Shown: positions 19,784-29,236 of the stretch, in pieces
Layout of the letters: the number at the start of each line of letters is the position of its first letter
Numbering within the stretch: position 1 is the stretch's first letter
From: Thermovibrio ammonificans HB-1
GTDB lineage: Bacteria; Aquificota; Aquificia; Desulfurobacteriales; Desulfurobacteriaceae
Assembly: GCF_000185805.1 (NCBI RefSeq)
Contig: NC_014926.1
Coordinates: forward strand, 1,172,501 to 1,236,500
Direction: 5' to 3'
Length of the DNA: 64,000 bases
Position numbers and translations under genes: made by a program
The notes under the pieces: generated by a model
Databases searched by the model: none
What the model was told of the DNA's origin: nothing
Seen by the model: only the letters and a program-made list of their open reading frames with translations

Positions 19784-20667
19784 CCCAGCTGCTCCTCAAC
19801 GTAATCCTTCCCCTCTACCTGCTTGTGGGCCTGGGTTTCCTCATCGGAAAGGCAAAGCCGCAGCTGGAAACAAAGACGATTTCCTTCCTCGTCCTCTACC
19901 TGTTTGCACCGGCTCTCATCTTCTCCTCCTTCAGGGAGGTATCCGTTAGCCTAAAGAGCTTTACCTGCATCTTCCTGACCGCACTGGGAGTGTTCGTGCT
20001 GGTCCTTGCGGCGTCGGCAGCCGTAGAGAAGGTGTTCCTGGGCAAGAGAAACCCGGCCTTTGAGCTCTCGGCAACGGTGATGAACGCAGGGTATCTGGGA
20101 ATTCCCCTCATCTACCTGATGTTCGGGGAGCCTGCACTGCCGATAGCGGTCAACTACATGGTTGTAATGGCCGTTCTCCACTTTACCCTCGGAATCGCCG
20201 TTTTAAACAGCGACAACCTTCGAGAGGGCCTAAAGGCGGCCCTCAAAATACCGCTGGTTTACGCAGCAGTGCTCTCTTTCCTGCTCAAAGGGGTTTACCT
20301 GCCTCCGGGAATAGAAAAGACCCTTAAGCTCACCGGAAACGCCACAATGCCGCTTATGCTTGTGTCCATAGGGATTTCACTCTCCAGAATATCGGTTGAA
20401 GAGTTCAAAGAGGCGGTGGCCGCAACGGCGGTAAGGTTCGTAGGGGGAGCGGCATCTGCCGCAGCAGTTGTCTCACTTCTAAAGTGCCCTCCACAGATGG
20501 CAAAGGCGCTGATAGTTCAGTCGGCCCTGCCGTCGGCGATTCTCAACTACGTTCTCTGCGAACAGTTCAACCGCTCGCCCCGGCTTGCGGCATCGGTAAT
20601 CTTCGTATCAACGGTAACCTTTCCCTTCTTCCTGCTAATCCTTCAGGCGGCACTCGGGCGGCTATAA
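19780..20667 (+). CDS. AEC (auxin efflux carrier) family transporter
   Basis: The 295-residue product has about ten hydrophobic helices in two halves of five with a cytoplasmic break near the centre. It carries family features LVGLGFLIGKAKPQL near the N terminus, NAGYLGIPL in helix 4 and GNATMPLMLVSIGISLS in the second half. AEC proteins export or take up small organic anions; the substrate cannot be read from sequence. The ATG overlaps the selB stop (ATGA). Membership in a translation-related operon is probably incidental. Confidence 0.88.
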   Translation: MTQLLLNVILPLYLLVGLGFLIGKAKPQLETKTISFLVLYLFAPALIFSSFREVSVSLKSFTCIFLTALGVFVLVLAASAAVEKVFLGKRNPAFELSATVMNAGYLGIPLIYLMFGEPALPIAVNYMVVMAVLHFTLGIAVLNSDNLREGLKAALKIPLVYAAVLSFLLKGVYLPPGIEKTLKLTGNATMPLMLVSIGISLSRISVEEFKEAVAATAVRFVGGAASAAAVVSLLKCPPQMAKALIVQSALPSAILNYVLCEQFNRSPRLAASVIFVSTVTFPFFLLILQAALGRL

Positions 20668-20695
20668 TTTGGGAAAGCCCTTTAGGGGAGTAAAG

Positions 20696-21307
20696 GTGAA
20701 AAGGTTAGTCGCCCTTCTGTGTTTCTTAGCCTCAACTGCCGCAGCCTACGGAGCGCCGCTAACCGTGAAGGAGGTTTTAAAGGCCTGCGTAGAGGTAAAA
20801 GGGAACAGGCTCGTAATTCCGGTAAAGGTGGTAAGCTTCGGAAGGACAAGGGGAGAGGTTATCCAGGGCCTTCAAGCCCCTCAAGACTACCTAAAGAGAG
20901 ACGGCTTCTCCTTTAAAAGGGTTTCGGTTACGGTGGCACCCGTTGACTCCTGGAGCAGGTACGAGGTGGCCGGCTTCTCCGGAAGGGAGCTCCTGTGGGT
21001 GTTCGTAAAGGACCCTACACTCGAAACGGAGGTGGCCAAGAGTCTGAGCCGAGCCCGGGAGGCCGCAAACTTTACCTTCAGCCTGGGAACCCCCTTCTGG
21101 CAGGTTCCCGAAAAGGAGCTCGAGGCCGCCCGCCAGAAGGTAAAGCGGAAAGCCCTAAAACTTGCGCTTAAAGAGGCAAACGCCGTTAGCAGAGTGTTAA
21201 ACAGACACTGCACCCTAAGTAGCGTAGAGCTGGGAAAACCCAGGCTCACCAAAGGGACCGTTAGTAAAATAGAGCTTAACGCCCGCATAAAGCTAATCTG
21301 CCGATAA
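20696..21307 (+). CDS. Secreted protein of unknown function
   Basis: The frame opens at 20669, but the GTG at 20696, preceded by AGGGGAGTAAAG, begins a clean signal peptide ([20 protein letters not shown], cleavage expected after AYGA). The mature part of about 180 residues is basic and predicted to be alpha/beta, with an [25 protein letters not shown] helix near the C terminus and three cysteines, one close to the end. No family is recognised. It lies 28 nt after the transporter and 13 nt before purT. Confidence 0.78.
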   Translation: MKRLVALLCFLASTAAAYGAPLTVKEVLKACVEVKGNRLVIPVKVVSFGRTRGEVIQGLQAPQDYLKRDGFSFKRVSVTVAPVDSWSRYEVAGFSGRELLWVFVKDPTLETEVAKSLSRAREAANFTFSLGTPFWQVPEKELEAARQKVKRKALKLALKEANAVSRVLNRHCTLSSVELGKPRLTKGTVSKIELNARIKLICR

Positions 21308-21320
21308 CCGGAGGTTCAAG

Positions 21321-22505
21321 ATGAGGATAGGAACACCCCTTGCCCACAACGCAACAAAGGTGATGCTCCTCGGGAGCGGAGAGCTCGGAAAGGAGTTCGC
21401 TATAGAGGCGATGCGTTTGGGCCTTGAGGTGATAGCAGTTGACTCCTACCAGTTCGCCCCGGCCCAACAGGTTGCCCACCGCTACTACGTTATAGACATG
21501 AGGGACGGCCGGCAGATAAGGAACATCGTTTACAGGGAGAAGCCCGACTTTATAGTGCCCGAGATAGAGGCGATAGACACCGACATGCTCGTAGAGCTCG
21601 AGAAGGAGGGGTTCACGGTTGTTCCCTGCGCCCGGGCTACAAAGTTAACGATGGACAGAATAGGCATAAGGAGGCTTGCGGCCGAAGAGCTGGGGCTCAA
21701 AACCTCGGCCTACCGGTTTGCCGAAACGTTCGAAGAGTTTAAAAGGGCCGTAGAGGAGCTCGGCTACCCGGTTGTGGTTAAGCCGGTTATGAGCTCTTCC
21801 GGCAAGGGGCAGAGCGTTGTCAGGGAACCATCACAGCTCGAGTGGGCATTCAGGTACGCAAAGGAGAACGCAAGGGGCAAGGGTAACGCCCTTATTATAG
21901 AGGAGTTCATAAACTTCGACTTTGAGATTACCCTTCTCACAGTAAGGACCAGGAACCAGGGAACGCTCTTCTGCGAGCCCATAGGCCACAGGCAGGTAGA
22001 CGGCGACTACCATGAAAGCTGGCAGCCACAGCCGATGAGCGAGGCCGCTTTAAAGAAGGCCAAGGAGATGGCCAAGGCGGTTACAGATGCCTTGGGAGGC
22101 TACGGAATCTTCGGGTGCGAGTTTTTCGTAAAGGGAGACGAGGTGTGGTTCAGCGAGGTCTCGCCCAGGCCCCACGACACGGGAATGGTAACGATGGCGA
22201 GCCAGAACATGAGTGAGTTTGAGATTCACCTACGGGCCATTCTGGGCCTTCCGATTCACATTGAGCTCATATCCCCGGGAGCCTCTTACTGTTTCCACGG
22301 GACGAAGAACAGCGTTGCCCCGGCCTACGAAGGTGTTGCCCAAGCCCTCGAAGAGCCCAACGTGTGGGTGAGGATATTCGGCAAGCCCACAACAAGGCCA
22401 AGGAGGCGTATGGGAGTTGTGGTTGCCAGGGGCGAAACTGTAGAGGAGGCAAGGAGGAAGGCGAAAGAGGCCGCAGAAAGGATAAAGGTGGTTGAGAATG
22501 GGTAG
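21321..22505 (+). CDS. purT: Formate-dependent phosphoribosylglycinamide formyltransferase (GAR transformylase 2)
   Basis: Makes formyl-GAR from GAR, formate and ATP in purine synthesis. The 394-residue ATP-grasp protein shows [21 protein letters not shown] at the N terminus, [15 protein letters not shown], the ATP-grasp [16 protein letters not shown], the [15 protein letters not shown] loop and [14 protein letters not shown], all diagnostic of PurT rather than PurK. Use of formate fits an anaerobic autotroph. It overlaps msrA by 8 nt. Confidence 0.96.
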   Translation: MRIGTPLAHNATKVMLLGSGELGKEFAIEAMRLGLEVIAVDSYQFAPAQQVAHRYYVIDMRDGRQIRNIVYREKPDFIVPEIEAIDTDMLVELEKEGFTVVPCARATKLTMDRIGIRRLAAEELGLKTSAYRFAETFEEFKRAVEELGYPVVVKPVMSSSGKGQSVVREPSQLEWAFRYAKENARGKGNALIIEEFINFDFEITLLTVRTRNQGTLFCEPIGHRQVDGDYHESWQPQPMSEAALKKAKEMAKAVTDALGGYGIFGCEFFVKGDEVWFSEVSPRPHDTGMVTMASQNMSEFEIHLRAILGLPIHIELISPGASYCFHGTKNSVAPAYEGVAQALEEPNVWVRIFGKPTTRPRRRMGVVVARGETVEEARRKAKEAAERIKVVENG

Positions 22506-23055
22506 AGAGGTTGCAACTTTTGCAGGCGGGTGCTTCTGGTGCATAGAGGAGGCCATGAGCAAGGTTGAAGGGGTTGAGAAGGCCGTTCCCGGCTACGCCG
22601 GAGGCCACACCGAAAACCCCACTTACGAGGAGGTGTGTTCGGGGGAGACGGGCCACGTTGAGGCGGTTCAGGTTGTTTACGACCCCGACAAGACCTCTTA
22701 CAAAGAGCTCCTGATTGCCTTCCTCACCTCAATAGACCCGACAGATTCCAAAGGCCAGTTTGCAGACCGGGGAAGCCAGTACAGGCCGGTAATCTTTTAC
22801 CACACAGAGGAGCAAAAAGAGCTTGCCGAAAAGGCCCTCAAGGTGCTCTCTGAAAGCGGCCTGTTTGATGAACCCGTAAGGGTTGCCGTTGAACCGTTTA
22901 AGAACTTCTACCCGGCAGAGGAGTACCACAGGGAGTACTACAAGAAGGAGCCGATGCACTACTTCTACTACAAGGAAGGGTCGGGCAGGAAGCGCTACTG
23001 TGAGATTGTGTGGGAGAGGAAGGGGGGGAGGAAGCTCCTTGAGGAGAAGCTGTGA
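22498..23055 (+). CDS. msrA: Peptide methionine-(S)-S-oxide reductase
   Basis: Repairs oxidised methionine. The catalytic motif GCFWC is at about residues 11-15, followed by [32 protein letters not shown] and [20 protein letters not shown] near the C terminus supplies a possible resolving cysteine. A TTG 6 nt upstream is in frame, but the ATG at 22498 gives [15 protein letters not shown], the usual start. The 185-residue length is standard. It overlaps purT by 8 nt and the nitrilase gene by 4 nt. Confidence 0.95.
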   Translation: MGREVATFAGGCFWCIEEAMSKVEGVEKAVPGYAGGHTENPTYEEVCSGETGHVEAVQVVYDPDKTSYKELLIAFLTSIDPTDSKGQFADRGSQYRPVIFYHTEEQKELAEKALKVLSESGLFDEPVRVAVEPFKNFYPAEEYHREYYKKEPMHYFYYKEGSGRKRYCEIVWERKGGRKLLEEKL

Positions 23056-23789
23056 AGTTCAGCTGCTATGCGGTTCAGTTTGAGTCTCTGCCGTGCAGGT
23101 TCGAGGCCAATTACAGCAAGCTCCTTACCTTTTTGAACTTCTGTGAGAAGGGCTCTCTTGTGGTTTTTCCGGAAGTTGCGGCAACCGCCTTCTGTTACGA
23201 GGAGATAGAGAGGGCGGTTAAGTTCTCCGAAAGGGTGTTTGAGGAGCTTCAAAACTTCTCCAAAGGCCTTGAATTAACGGTTGTTATCACCGGCTACGAG
23301 CAAATTAACGGGAAGCTCTTCAACAGCGTAAAGGTGCTGGACAGGGGAAGGGAGGTGCTCTCAAGGCCAAAGGTGAAGCTCTTCAAGCCCGGCAGGGAAC
23401 ACATCTTTTTCACCGAGGGTCGGCTATCGGAGGTACAGGTGGCCCAAACCTCGCTGGGAGTTCTCGCCCCGGTTATCTGTTTTGAGCTGAGGTTCTACGA
23501 GGTTTTAAGCAGGCTGAAAGAGCTCGGAGGGGAGGTTTTTACCGTCCCAGCCCAGTGGGGTCGGGCGCGCAGGGAGCACTGGTCGTACCTGCTGAGGGCA
23601 AGGGCAATAGAGCTTCAACGCTTCTTCGTAGGGGCAAACGGCACCGGAAAGGAGATGGGAGGCTGCTCGGCCGTGATAGACCCGTGGGGCAGAATCCTCG
23701 CCGAGTGTAAAGACGCCGAAGGGCTGATTCGGGCAGAGGTTGACACTACAGTAATAGAACAGGTGGAGAGGAAGCTCCCCCTAAACTAA
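23052..23789 (+). CDS. Carbon-nitrogen hydrolase (nitrilase superfamily)
   Basis: The 245-residue product carries the catalytic Glu-Lys-Cys triad: Glu in VVFPEVAATAF (about 37), Lys in RPKVKLFKPGREH (about 109) and Cys in APVICFELRFYE (about 142). The alpha-beta-beta-alpha pattern and WSYLLRARAIELQRFFVGANGTG fit a small omega-amidase-like enzyme. The natural amide is unknown. The GTG start overlaps the msrA stop. It is the last gene of the pheS-to-23789 run and converges with a 4-nt overlap on the UPF0280 gene. Confidence 0.88.
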   Translation: MKFSCYAVQFESLPCRFEANYSKLLTFLNFCEKGSLVVFPEVAATAFCYEEIERAVKFSERVFEELQNFSKGLELTVVITGYEQINGKLFNSVKVLDRGREVLSRPKVKLFKPGREHIFFTEGRLSEVQVAQTSLGVLAPVICFELRFYEVLSRLKELGGEVFTVPAQWGRARREHWSYLLRARAIELQRFFVGANGTGKEMGGCSAVIDPWGRILAECKDAEGLIRAEVDTTVIEQVERKLPLN

Positions 23790-24520
23790 ACGAGCTTCAC
23801 AAACCTTAAATCCCCCGCAAAGACGAACTTCCCCTCTATCAGCACAACGCCGCAGACTTTCAGCTCCCTGTAGAGTCTCTCCGCCCTTTGGCGGGCATCT
23901 TCGGGGGAGGTTGAGTTTCCCAAGTAGGTGGCACAGCAGTCGCTCAGAACCGGGTCGGGGCACACGGCAGTTGCAAGGCTTGCGTTTCCGAGGCTCAAGG
24001 AGTGACCTATCCTCCTTGAGGAGGTTGAGATACCCCAGGTGCCGGAGGGAAGCTCCAACCCCAAGGTGAGCCTCACCGCCCCGGGGGGAAAGAGGGCAAC
24101 GGTAAAGGGCTGCCGGCGGTGAACGTAAACGTCGCCGCCGTTTTCAACGATAAACTCCTCTGCGCCGAACTCCTCAAAGAGGTCTGCAAGGAAGAAGTTG
24201 ATAGCCCCTGCAACGCCCGCCATAGGCCCAACGCCCACCCGGGCCGCTTCGGAAGCCATCTTCCTAACAACTGCAGGAGCAAAAAGCGGAACCTCAACCG
24301 GCTCAAGGGAAGTAATGAACTCCCTGCGCCTTCTCCCGAACTCCTCAATCTGAGCTCTAACCTGCAAGAGGCGTTCCAGAAGGGCCTCTCTCAACGGGAC
24401 AACCGGAACGCCTTTCGGAACAGCAATCCAGAGGTCGCTCTCTCCGGCAGCAATCTCGAAAGAGGCAAACCCTTCCGGCTTTTGAAAACGCCTGTAGAAC
24501 CGAATTTCGGGCCTAACCAA
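23786..24520 (-). CDS. UPF0280 family protein (ApbE-like fold)
   Basis: The 244-residue product has the hallmark APVVRKMASEAARVGVGPMAGVAGAINFFLADLF followed by FIVENGGDVYVHRR, matching the UPF0280 family, which is related in fold to ApbE flavin transferases. Its biochemical role is not established. The start is TTG at 24520, inside the proC stop region (8-nt overlap). It is co-transcribed with proC and ends in a 4-nt convergent overlap with the nitrilase gene. Confidence 0.85.
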   Translation of the reverse strand: MVRPEIRFYRRFQKPEGFASFEIAAGESDLWIAVPKGVPVVPLREALLERLLQVRAQIEEFGRRRREFITSLEPVEVPLFAPAVVRKMASEAARVGVGPMAGVAGAINFFLADLFEEFGAEEFIVENGGDVYVHRRQPFTVALFPPGAVRLTLGLELPSGTWGISTSSRRIGHSLSLGNASLATAVCPDPVLSDCCATYLGNSTSPEDARQRAERLYRELKVCGVVLIEGKFVFAGDLRFVKLV

Positions 24521-25334
24521 GGCTCTTCTCTATAAGGTCCGAAATCTCCTTGGAGCGCCTGCAGGCGGCCGACACCGCCTCTATGATGGAGGCCCTCACC
24601 CCGCCCCTCTCAAGGGCAAAAAGCCCCTCTATCGTTGTTCCGGCGGGAGAGGTAACCCTGTCTTTGAGAACCTCGGGATGCTCGTCGGCGGCCATTTTCA
24701 CACACCCTTCAAGGACCTTCAAAACCATCTCCTTGGCCACATCCCGGGGCAGCCCCACCTTTACGGCGCCGTCGCAGGCAGCCTCTATAATGGCGAAGAA
24801 GAAGGCCGGTGAGCTTCCGGCAACAGCGGTAACGGCGTCAAACAGGGACTCGGAGAGCCTAAAGACAGCACCGGTAACTTCCAGAAGGCTCAAAACCCTC
24901 TCCCTCTCCTCATCGAGGAGCCTGCTGTTATCGCAGTAGGCAACAACCCCGCTACGAACCTTCACCATTATGTTGGGCATAATCCTGGCGATTTTCTTAT
25001 CGTCGCCCAAAAGGGCCTCTATGCTCCTCATAGGGAAGCCTGCGGCCATTGAGACAACCACCTGTGCCGGCGTTACAACCTCGGCAATCTCCCTGAGGAC
25101 GGCAGGCATAACTTGGGGCTTAACGGCAAGGAAGAGGATGTCGCTGTTTAAAACAACCTCGCTGTTGTTTAAAGTGGTGTTTACGCCGTAGAGGGTTTGA
25201 AGCTCCTTCAGCCTTTCCGGCCTAACGTCTGAAACGAAGATGTTCCCGGGAGGCAGAAACTCCCCTTCAACAAAAGCGGAAATAAAGGCCTCGGCCATAT
25301 TCCCGCCGCCGATAAAACCGACCCTATAGTTCAT
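24513..25334 (-). CDS. proC: Pyrroline-5-carboxylate reductase
   Basis: Last step of proline synthesis, using NAD(P)H. The 273-residue product has the Rossmann motif VGFIGGGNMAEAFISAF at the N terminus, FLAVKPQVMPAVLREI, MAAGFPMRSIEALLG and RIMPNIMVKVRSGV, and the C-terminal signature DRVTSPAGTTIEGLFALERGGVRASIIEAV. Length is normal. It is transcribed away from tRNA-Leu and leads the UPF0280 gene. Confidence 0.96.
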   Translation of the reverse strand: MNYRVGFIGGGNMAEAFISAFVEGEFLPPGNIFVSDVRPERLKELQTLYGVNTTLNNSEVVLNSDILFLAVKPQVMPAVLREIAEVVTPAQVVVSMAAGFPMRSIEALLGDDKKIARIMPNIMVKVRSGVVAYCDNSRLLDEERERVLSLLEVTGAVFRLSESLFDAVTAVAGSSPAFFFAIIEAACDGAVKVGLPRDVAKEMVLKVLEGCVKMAADEHPEVLKDRVTSPAGTTIEGLFALERGGVRASIIEAVSAACRRSKEISDLIEKSLG

Positions 25335-25356
25335 AGTTCAGACCCCTTTACCGATG

Positions 25357-25385
25357 TTGAGTTTTAGCGGAAGAATCTCTATATT
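25357..25385 (+). promoter_or_regulatory. Promoter of tRNA-Leu
   Basis: TTGAGT (25357-25362), a 17-nt spacer and TATATT (25380-25385) lie 15 nt before the tRNA 5' end. TATTAT at 25382-25387 is an alternative -10. The spacing and position are right for a tRNA promoter. Confidence 0.65.
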
Positions 25386-25400
25386 ATAGAGGGTCGGAAA

Positions 25401-25487
25401 GCCCGGGTGGCGGAACTGGCAGACGCGGGGGACTCAAAATCCCCTGCCCTTACGGGCGTGCGGGTTCGAGTCCCGCCCCGGGCACCA
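25401..25487 (+). tRNA. tRNA-Leu, anticodon CAA
   Basis: An 87-nt class II tRNA with the CCA end encoded. The acceptor stem is GCCCGGG/CCCGGGC, the D-loop region GGTGGCGGAACTGGCAGACGC, the anticodon loop CTCAAAA with anticodon CAA (reads UUG), the variable arm TGCCCTTACGGGCGT, and the T-loop GGTTCGAGTCC. The long variable arm and AACTGGCAGACGC are typical of bacterial tRNA-Leu. Confidence 0.97.
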
Positions 25488-25488
25488 A

Positions 25489-25599
25489 TTAACGGAAAGA
25501 GCCAAGCAGGAAGGCAAGGCTCACGCCCCCGAAAATCAGGAAGGCCAGAACCAGGAAGAGTAAGGTTTTCAGCAGGAACCTAAACTCAAACCCTTCCAC
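25489..25599 (-). CDS. Small membrane protein, 36 residues
   Basis: This is a short frame easily missed. GTG at 25599, preceded by CGGAGGGGTAAG, opens 36 codons ending in TAA. The product starts VEGFEFRFLLKTLLFLV and continues as one strongly hydrophobic helix (about 9-33) with basic residues at both ends. The ribosome-binding site is near perfect and there is a TATAAT on the same strand just downstream of thiD (about 25633-25638). No homologue is recognised; it resembles other single-helix microproteins. Confidence 0.55.
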   Translation of the reverse strand: MEGFEFRFLLKTLLFLVLAFLIFGGVSLAFLLGSFR

Positions 25600-25647
25600 C
25601 TTACCCCTCCGAATAGCAATTCAACGTTCATTATAGTATCAAAGAGG

Positions 25648-26379
25648 CTAAAGCAGCGGGTAGAGCTGTTTCCAGCCGTTTAAGACAAAGGCGCTTTCCC
25701 TGAGTGAGCCCACAAAGGAGACTGCACCTTCAAAGGCCTCTACAACGCCCTTAGGCTCTGCAAGGAAGGCAGTTAAGGCAGACGAGAAGGCACAGCCGGT
25801 TCCCCTAACAACCCTATCGTCCCTTTTATGGGCCACCCTGGCAACGATTTCCCCTTTAACGATTAAAAGGTCTTCAACCTCTGCTTCTCCCTTAGGAGCT
25901 CCCTTCACAACCACAACCTTTTCACTAAACACTTCCCCGAAGAGCGGCTTGAGCCTTTTGAACTCGGAGTAGTTGGGAGTTACTACGGTGGCAACTTCCA
26001 TTAGGGGCGCTATTGCCTCCGGGTCCTCAACGAACTCCCTGCCGAAAGTGGGGGCCAGAACGGGGTCGAACACAACGGGAACGGCCAAGGACTCTATTCG
26101 GCGGGCTATCTCCCTGTTTACCCGCTCCTCGCGGTGGGGAAGGCCCAGCTTAACCCCTTTGGGGGGGAGCTCCTCGAGAACGGCATCAAGCTGCTCTATC
26201 AGGAAGTCGCCCTCTGTAAACTCAACTCTTTTAACCCCTTTCGTATTCTGAACCGTGTTTGCCGTGATAACTGCACTACCCAGAAAGCCAAAACTGCGGA
26301 AAGTTGCACAGTCCCTTAAAATTCCGGCTCCGCCTGTAGGGTCGAACCCGGCAACGGTAAGGAGAAATCCCTTAGCCAA
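25648..26379 (-). CDS. thiD: Hydroxymethylpyrimidine/phosphomethylpyrimidine kinase
   Basis: Phosphorylates HMP(-P) for thiamine synthesis. The 243-residue ribokinase-fold protein has LTVAGFDPTGGAGILRDCATFRSFG at the N terminus, VITANTVQNTKGV, VVFDPVLAP and the C-terminal anion-hole motif VVRGTGCAFSSALTAFLA. It is slightly shorter than the usual 260-270 residues. The start is TTG at 26379 after CCGGAGGTTTAG. No TPP riboswitch is seen in the 150-nt divergent gap upstream. Confidence 0.88.
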   Translation of the reverse strand: MAKGFLLTVAGFDPTGGAGILRDCATFRSFGFLGSAVITANTVQNTKGVKRVEFTEGDFLIEQLDAVLEELPPKGVKLGLPHREERVNREIARRIESLAVPVVFDPVLAPTFGREFVEDPEAIAPLMEVATVVTPNYSEFKRLKPLFGEVFSEKVVVVKGAPKGEAEVEDLLIVKGEIVARVAHKRDDRVVRGTGCAFSSALTAFLAEPKGVVEAFEGAVSFVGSLRESAFVLNGWKQLYPLL

Positions 26380-26478
26380 CTAAACCTCCGGCAACGATTA
26401 ATAACGGCTATAAAAGCACAGTCGGCCTTTTACGCCCGGCGGCCGAACAGGCGAAAGGGTATCGCACTATGTAGAGCC

Positions 26479-26508
26479 TTAACACTCTACCTACTAATGT
26501 AGGATAAT
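26479..26508 (+). promoter_or_regulatory. Promoter of rpiB-glyA
   Basis: TTAACA (26479-26484) and GATAAT (26503-26508) are separated by 18 nt, 24 nt before the rpiB ATG, with AAAGGAGGTGAG as ribosome-binding site. Confidence 0.5.
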
Positions 26509-26531
26509 ATCGCCACCAAAGGAGGTGAGAG

Positions 26532-26984
26532 ATGAGAATAGCCCTTGCCTGCGACCACGGAGGCTTTAGGCTCAAAGAAGTTATTAAATCGTACCTTGAG
26601 GAGCTGGGAATCGAGTACATAGACTACGGAACTTTTTCTGAAGAGTCGGTAGATTACCCCGATTTCGCCTACAAGGCCGCCAAGGGAATAGTCAACGGAG
26701 AGGCCGACAGGGGAATTTTTATCTGCGGAACTGGAATAGGAATTTCAATTGCGGCAAACAAGGTTAAGGGAATTCGGGCGGCACTGTGCTACAACGTTTA
26801 CGCCGCCGAGATGAGCAGGCACCACAACGACGCAAACGTCCTCTGTTTAGGGGGAAGGGTTATAGGTGAAGAACTCGCAAAGAGGATTGTAAAAGCATGG
26901 CTCGAAACTCCCTTCGACGGCGGAAGACACGAAAGAAGGATAAAGAAAATCTCTGAAATCGAGAAAAACGAATGTGGAGGATAG
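26532..26984 (+). CDS. rpiB: Ribose 5-phosphate isomerase B
   Basis: Interconverts ribose 5-phosphate and ribulose 5-phosphate. The 150-residue protein begins with [16 protein letters not shown] and contains the [13 protein letters not shown] strand, the active-site motif [17 protein letters not shown] (catalytic Cys) and [15 protein letters not shown]. Length and motifs are standard. glyA follows after 4 nt; the rpiB-glyA order is common in bacteria. Confidence 0.96.
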   Translation: MRIALACDHGGFRLKEVIKSYLEELGIEYIDYGTFSEESVDYPDFAYKAAKGIVNGEADRGIFICGTGIGISIAANKVKGIRAALCYNVYAAEMSRHHNDANVLCLGGRVIGEELAKRIVKAWLETPFDGGRHERRIKKISEIEKNECGG

Positions 26985-26988
26985 TTAG

Positions 26989-28245
26989 ATGAAACACCTT
27001 AAGGCCGTTGACCCTGAAATTTTCGACGCCCTCAAGTGTGAGTTTAAAAGGCAGAACGAGCACCTTGAGCTGATTGCCTCGGAGAACTTTACCTCTCCGG
27101 CAGTTATGGAGGCCCAAGGAAGCGTTTTAACCAACAAGTACGCCGAAGGTTACCCGGGTAAGCGCTACTACGGAGGTTGCGAGTGTGTAGATATCGCCGA
27201 GGAGCTTGCGATAAAGAGGTGTAAAGAGCTTTTCGGCGCCGAGCACGTAAACGTTCAGCCCCACTCCGGCTCTCAGGCGAACCAGGCCGTATACCTTGCA
27301 ACTTTAAAGCCCGGCGACACTATTCTTTCGATGAACCTCTCCCACGGAGGTCACCTCTCCCACGGTTCTCCCGTAAACATGACCGGTAAGTACTTCAACG
27401 TTGTTCAGTACGGGGTAAGGAAAGACACGGAAACGATTGACTTCGATCAGGTTTACAGGCTTGCCAAAGAGCACAAGCCGAAGATGATAATCTGCGGAGC
27501 TTCCGCCTACCCCAGGGTCATCGACTTTGATAAGTTCAGGGAGATTGCAGACGAGGTGGGAGCGTACCTCCTTGCGGATATTGCCCACATTGCAGGCCTT
27601 GTTGTTGCCGGACTTCACCCTTCACCGATAGAGGCCTGCCACTTCGTTACCACAACAACCCACAAAACCCTAAGGGGCCCAAGGGGCGGCGTTGTAATGT
27701 GCAAGGCAGAGTTCGCAAAAGAGATAGACAAGGCCGTTTTCCCGGGCCTTCAGGGAGGCCCCCTAATGCACGTTATAGCCGCAAAAGCGGTAGCCTTTAA
27801 AGAGGCCCAGTCGGAGGAGTTTAAGAAGTACCAGGAGCAGATTGTTAAGAACGCAAAGGCAATGGCAGAGGAGCTTCAACGCCAGGGCTTCAGGCTCGTA
27901 TCCGGCGGAACCGACAACCACCTTATGCTCGTTGACCTTACCGATAAAGGCATTACCGGAAAAGAGGCCGAGGCGGCCCTCGGCAGGGCGAACATTACGG
28001 TTAACAAGAACACAATCCCCTTTGACACCCGCAGCCCCTTCGTAACGAGCGGTATAAGAATAGGAACCCCGGCGATAACCTCAAGGGGCATCAGGGAGGA
28101 CGAGGCAAGGCGAATCGCCCAGCTCATAGCCGAAGTTCTCAAGAACATTAACGACGAAGGGGTAATAGAGAGGGTAAAAGCAGAAGTCCTCGAAATCTGC
28201 GGCAAGCACCCCCTATACCCCGACCTTAAAGAGCTCTACAGCTAA
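26989..28245 (+). CDS. glyA: Serine hydroxymethyltransferase
   Basis: PLP enzyme that interconverts serine and glycine and supplies one-carbon units as methylene-THF. The 418-residue protein has [21 protein letters not shown], the [17 protein letters not shown] region, [11 protein letters not shown] and the PLP lysine in [15 protein letters not shown] (about 230). Length and start are standard. Confidence 0.97.
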   Translation: MKHLKAVDPEIFDALKCEFKRQNEHLELIASENFTSPAVMEAQGSVLTNKYAEGYPGKRYYGGCECVDIAEELAIKRCKELFGAEHVNVQPHSGSQANQAVYLATLKPGDTILSMNLSHGGHLSHGSPVNMTGKYFNVVQYGVRKDTETIDFDQVYRLAKEHKPKMIICGASAYPRVIDFDKFREIADEVGAYLLADIAHIAGLVVAGLHPSPIEACHFVTTTTHKTLRGPRGGVVMCKAEFAKEIDKAVFPGLQGGPLMHVIAAKAVAFKEAQSEEFKKYQEQIVKNAKAMAEELQRQGFRLVSGGTDNHLMLVDLTDKGITGKEAEAALGRANITVNKNTIPFDTRSPFVTSGIRIGTPAITSRGIREDEARRIAQLIAEVLKNINDEGVIERVKAEVLEICGKHPLYPDLKELYS

Positions 28246-28251
28246 CCCTCC

Positions 28252-28269
28252 GGCCGGGGCCTCCCGGCC
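28252..28269 (+). terminator. GC hairpin after glyA
   Basis: A perfect 7-bp stem GGCCGGG/CCCGGCC with loop GCCT lies 7 nt after the glyA stop. There is no U tract after it (TTCACCC), so it could be a weak terminator or an mRNA-stabilising 3' stem. Confidence 0.5.
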
Positions 28270-28353
28270 TTCACCCTCCTCACCAAATAATTAAGGCTCA
28301 TTAACCATCTTCCCCCTGTTATACTTAGCCAAAATCTAAGAAAGGGGGGAAGC

Positions 28354-29169
28354 ATGGAAAGCTACATCTCCATCGCCGTAGGCTACGCGGTAAAAATCCT
28401 CGGAGCCTTGGCGGTATTCATTATCGGAAGGTGGGTGGTAAGGAAGCTCGCCGACCTGCTCGAAGTTGCCTTAAAGAAGGCCGACGTAGACGAAACCCTG
28501 GTTAAGTTCCTCGGGAACGCCGCCTACTTCCTGCTCTTAATCCTCGTAATCATCGCGGCCCTCGGAACCCTCGGAATCAACACAACATCTTTTGCCGCCA
28601 TAGTAGGCGCCGTAGGCTTGGCGGTGGGCCTTGCCCTTCAGAACAACATGTCCAATATAGGAGCCGGCGTTCTAATACTCTTTTTAAAGCCCTTTAAGGT
28701 GGGCGACTTCATAGAGGCAGGAGGGGTAAGCGGAACGGTTGAAGCTCTTGGGATAGTTAATACAACCTTACGGACACCCGACAACGTCAGAATTTTCGTT
28801 CCCAACTCTTCGATAACTTCCGGGAGCATAAAAAACTACTCTGCAGAGCCCATAAGGAGAATCGACCTGGTTATCGGCATAGGTTACGACGACGACATCA
28901 AGAAGGCGAAGGAGGTTCTCTACGAGATTCTAAACAGCGACCCGAGGATTTTAAAGGAGCCAGCCCCTTCCGTTTCGGTGGCCGAGCTTGCAGACAGCAG
29001 CATAAACCTCAACGTAAGGCCGTGGGTAAAGAGGGAAGATTACTGGGCTGTAAGGAGCGACCTGCTCGAGAGGATTAAGGAGCGGTTCGACGCAGAGGGC
29101 ATCTCGATTCCCTATCCGCAGATGGACGTTCACGCAGACGTGAAGCTCTTAGACCGGAAGGTGTCTTAA
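28354..29169 (+). CDS. mscS: Small-conductance mechanosensitive channel (MscS type)
   Basis: Opens under membrane tension to protect against osmotic downshock. The 271-residue product has three N-terminal membrane helices. The pore helix TM3 contains the Gly/Ala-rich FAAIVGAVGLAVGLALQNNMSNIGAGVLILFLKPFKVGDFIE (about 80-125). The beta domain and C-terminal alpha/beta domain follow, ending near IPYPQMDVH. The length matches E. coli MscS. GGGGGGAAGC precedes the ATG. It has its own gap upstream and shares a terminator with groL. Confidence 0.95.
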   Translation: MESYISIAVGYAVKILGALAVFIIGRWVVRKLADLLEVALKKADVDETLVKFLGNAAYFLLLILVIIAALGTLGINTTSFAAIVGAVGLAVGLALQNNMSNIGAGVLILFLKPFKVGDFIEAGGVSGTVEALGIVNTTLRTPDNVRIFVPNSSITSGSIKNYSAEPIRRIDLVIGIGYDDDIKKAKEVLYEILNSDPRILKEPAPSVSVAELADSSINLNVRPWVKREDYWAVRSDLLERIKERFDAEGISIPYPQMDVHADVKLLDRKVS

Positions 29170-29189
29170 GAACCGTTTATCAGGTAAAT

Positions 29190-29220
29190 AAAAAAGGGGG
29201 GCTTAAAGCCCCCCTTTTTA
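29190..29220. terminator. Bidirectional terminator between mscS and groL
   Basis: AAAAAGGGGGGC, loop TTAAA, GCCCCCCTTTTT is nearly palindromic, so it gives a stem with a U tract on either strand. It ends both convergent genes. Confidence 0.9.
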
Positions 29221-29236
29221 TTCGCCAAACCCGGCC

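Noticed and set aside
26380-26531. TPP riboswitch before thiD
   Set aside because: The divergent gap lacks the conserved CUGAGA and ACCUGAU elements and is taken up by promoter sequence and ribosome-binding sites.
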